Shown here: positions 14,463-15,426 of the stretch, piece after piece
How the letters are laid out: each line of letters begins with the position of its first letter
How positions within the stretch are numbered: the stretch's first letter is position 1
Source of the DNA: Flavobacteriaceae bacterium
GTDB taxonomy: Bacteria > Bacteroidota > Bacteroidia > Flavobacteriales > Flavobacteriaceae
Reading direction: 5' to 3'
Assembly: GCA_030618945.1 (NCBI GenBank)
Contig: JAUXCI010000027.1
Coordinates: 1-15,426 of the forward strand
Length of the DNA: 15,426 bases
Translations under genes and position numbers: made by a program
Notes under the pieces: generated by a model
The model's database searches: none
Told to the model about the DNA's origin: nothing
What the model saw: only the letters and a program-made list of their open reading frames with translations

Positions 14463-15426
14463 CTAGTTAAGTTGTTTCTTCTTATTATCAATTTTTTCCA
14501 GGACCCGCTTTAGAGCGTCGATAAAAACATCAATCTGTTCAGGAGTTACACTGAGAGGGGGCAATATTCTCAATAAATTAGGATTCGAAGAGCCTCCTGT
14601 AAAAATGTGTTCATCAAAGATCAAGCTCTTTCTTAGTTCAGAAACGCTAAAATCAAAGGCCACACCAAGCATCAAGCCTTTTCCTTTTACTATTAACACC
14701 TCTTCAATCTCTTTGATCCTGTTTAAAAAATGGCTGCTTACCTTATTCACATTCTCAATTAAGCTTTCCTCCTCCATAACGTCAAGCACAGATAATGCCG
14801 CGGCGCAAGCCAAATGATTTCCTCCAAAAGTTGTTCCCAAAAGGCCATATGAAGCCTTGATTTTATCAGAGATAAGCAGGCCTCCTACCGGGAAGCCATT
14901 AGCCATTCCTTTGGCTATGGTAATAATATCTGGTTGTATATCATGGTGTTGAAAGGCAAAGAATTTACCGCTTCTTCCATAGCCCGATTGAATCTCATCC
15001 AGTATTAATAAAACGCCATACTCAGTGCACAATTTCTTCATACCTCTGAAAAACTCAGTACTGCCCTGATCCAATCCGCCAACACCTTGAATTCCTTCTA
15101 TAATTACAGCGGCAATATCATTTGCTGACAGCTCTTTCTCTAAGCTGTCGAGGTCGTTCAAAGGCAGAAATACCACCTCGTGCTGTTTGTTTAATGGTGC
15201 GTTGATTTTGGGATTATCGGTTACCGATACTGCGGCAGAAGTTCTTCCATGAAAAGCGCGTTCAAAAGCAATTATTTTACTTTTCCCTGTTTCAAACGAA
15301 GCCAGCTTTAGTGCATTTTCATTTGCTTCAGCACCAGAGTTACATAAAAAAAGGTCATAATTCTCACATTGTGACATTTTTCCGACATTTTTACTGTAAC
15401 AAATTGCGAAAGTTGAGATTCTGACC
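14463..15426 (-). CDS. argD: Acylornithine aminotransferase (class III), 5' end cut by window edge
   Basis: This PLP enzyme interconverts acylglutamate semialdehyde and acylornithine, with glutamate as amino donor. Counting from the internal Met at 15377: CNSGAEANENALKLASF (12-28, phosphate-binding loop), AFHGRTSAAV (41-50), LDEIQSGYGRSG with PLP-pyridine Asp127, IAKGMANGFPVGG with Schiff-base Lys156 (codon 14910-14912), GTTFGGNHLACAAAL, and a family-like C-terminus (IFTGGSSNPNLLRILPPL). The frame stays open to the right edge, so roughly 80 N-terminal residues lie outside. The 15378-15426 part reads unlike typical ArgD, which has a VQNPLQ-type segment and an AEKLG helix there; a frame shift or poor sequence near the end is possible. 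It could instead be ornithine aminotransferase, but NSGAEANE and the operon fit ArgD better. It is the first gene of the operon inside the window. Confidence 0.93.
   Translation of the reverse strand, partial: VRISTFAICYSKNVGKMSQCENYDLFLCNSGAEANENALKLASFETGKSKIIAFERAFHGRTSAAVSVTDNPKINAPLNKQHEVVFLPLNDLDSLEKELSANDIAAVIIEGIQGVGGLDQGSTEFFRGMKKLCTEYGVLLILDEIQSGYGRSGKFFAFQHHDIQPDIITIAKGMANGFPVGGLLISDKIKASYGLLGTTFGGNHLACAAALSVLDVMEEESLIENVNKVSSHFLNRIKEIEEVLIVKGKGLMLGVAFDFSVSELRKSLIFDEHIFTGGSSNPNLLRILPPLSVTPEQIDVFIDALKRVLEKIDNKKKQLN

Noticed and set aside
14459..14491. Upstream start for proA
   Set aside because: The extra 11 residues are not family-like and overlap argD; the ATG at 14458, 4 bases after the argD stop, gives the normal ProA N-terminus.
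1..15426. A new defence, mobile or secondary-metabolite system
   Set aside because: Every gene belongs to a recognisable housekeeping or transport family; there are no nucleases, toxins, recombinases, repeat arrays or retroelements on either strand that I can see.

Overview
The window is almost entirely one AT-rich stretch of a Bacteroidota genome, most likely a flavobacterium. The signs are a SusC-like TonB receptor paired with a DUF4249 lipoprotein, an acylornithine carbamoyltransferase (ArgF') in place of ordinary ArgF, an arg-pro gene cluster of the flavobacterial kind, and promoter-like TAnnTTTG elements. The first ~0.73 kb is different. It encodes the 3' part of mutY followed by the first ~18 codons of yggX, a gene pair typical of Gammaproteobacteria, at about 51% G+C (hand count of bases 1-240) against about 39% in bases 901-1020.

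Layout: (1) bases 2-694, mutY 3' part, then yggX starting at 687 with an 8-base overlap. (2) Around 711-750 the reading frame passes without interruption from yggX into the interior of a Bacteroidota M3 zinc metallopeptidase that lacks its N-terminal third; this is the join of two unrelated genomes, most simply a chimeric contig. (3) 2301-7016, plus strand: lpdA, a TonB-dependent outer-membrane receptor and a DUF4249 lipoprotein. (4) 7050-8354, pabB (aminodeoxychorismate synthase component I). (5) 8367-15426, minus strand: argD-proA-proB-argF'-argB-argE-argH, read from the right edge leftward and ending 12 bases from the pabB stop codon. All intergenic gaps are short; none exceeds about 110 bases.

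The minus-strand genes form a tightly packed operon for arginine and proline synthesis. ProB and ProA make glutamate semialdehyde for proline. ArgB, ArgD, ArgF', ArgE and ArgH cover acylglutamate phosphorylation, transamination, carbamoylation of acylornithine, deacylation of acylcitrulline and argininosuccinate cleavage. ArgC, ArgG, ProC and the acylating enzyme are not in the window and may lie beyond the right edge. ArgF' carries Pro89 where the Xanthomonas acetylornithine enzyme has Glu, suggesting an N-succinyl rather than N-acetyl pathway.

I see no CRISPR array, transposase, phage gene, tRNA or rRNA and no new multi-gene system. The most notable signals are the in-frame cross-phylum join, the predicted succinyl-type arginine route, and the orphan receptor-lipoprotein pair of unknown substrate.
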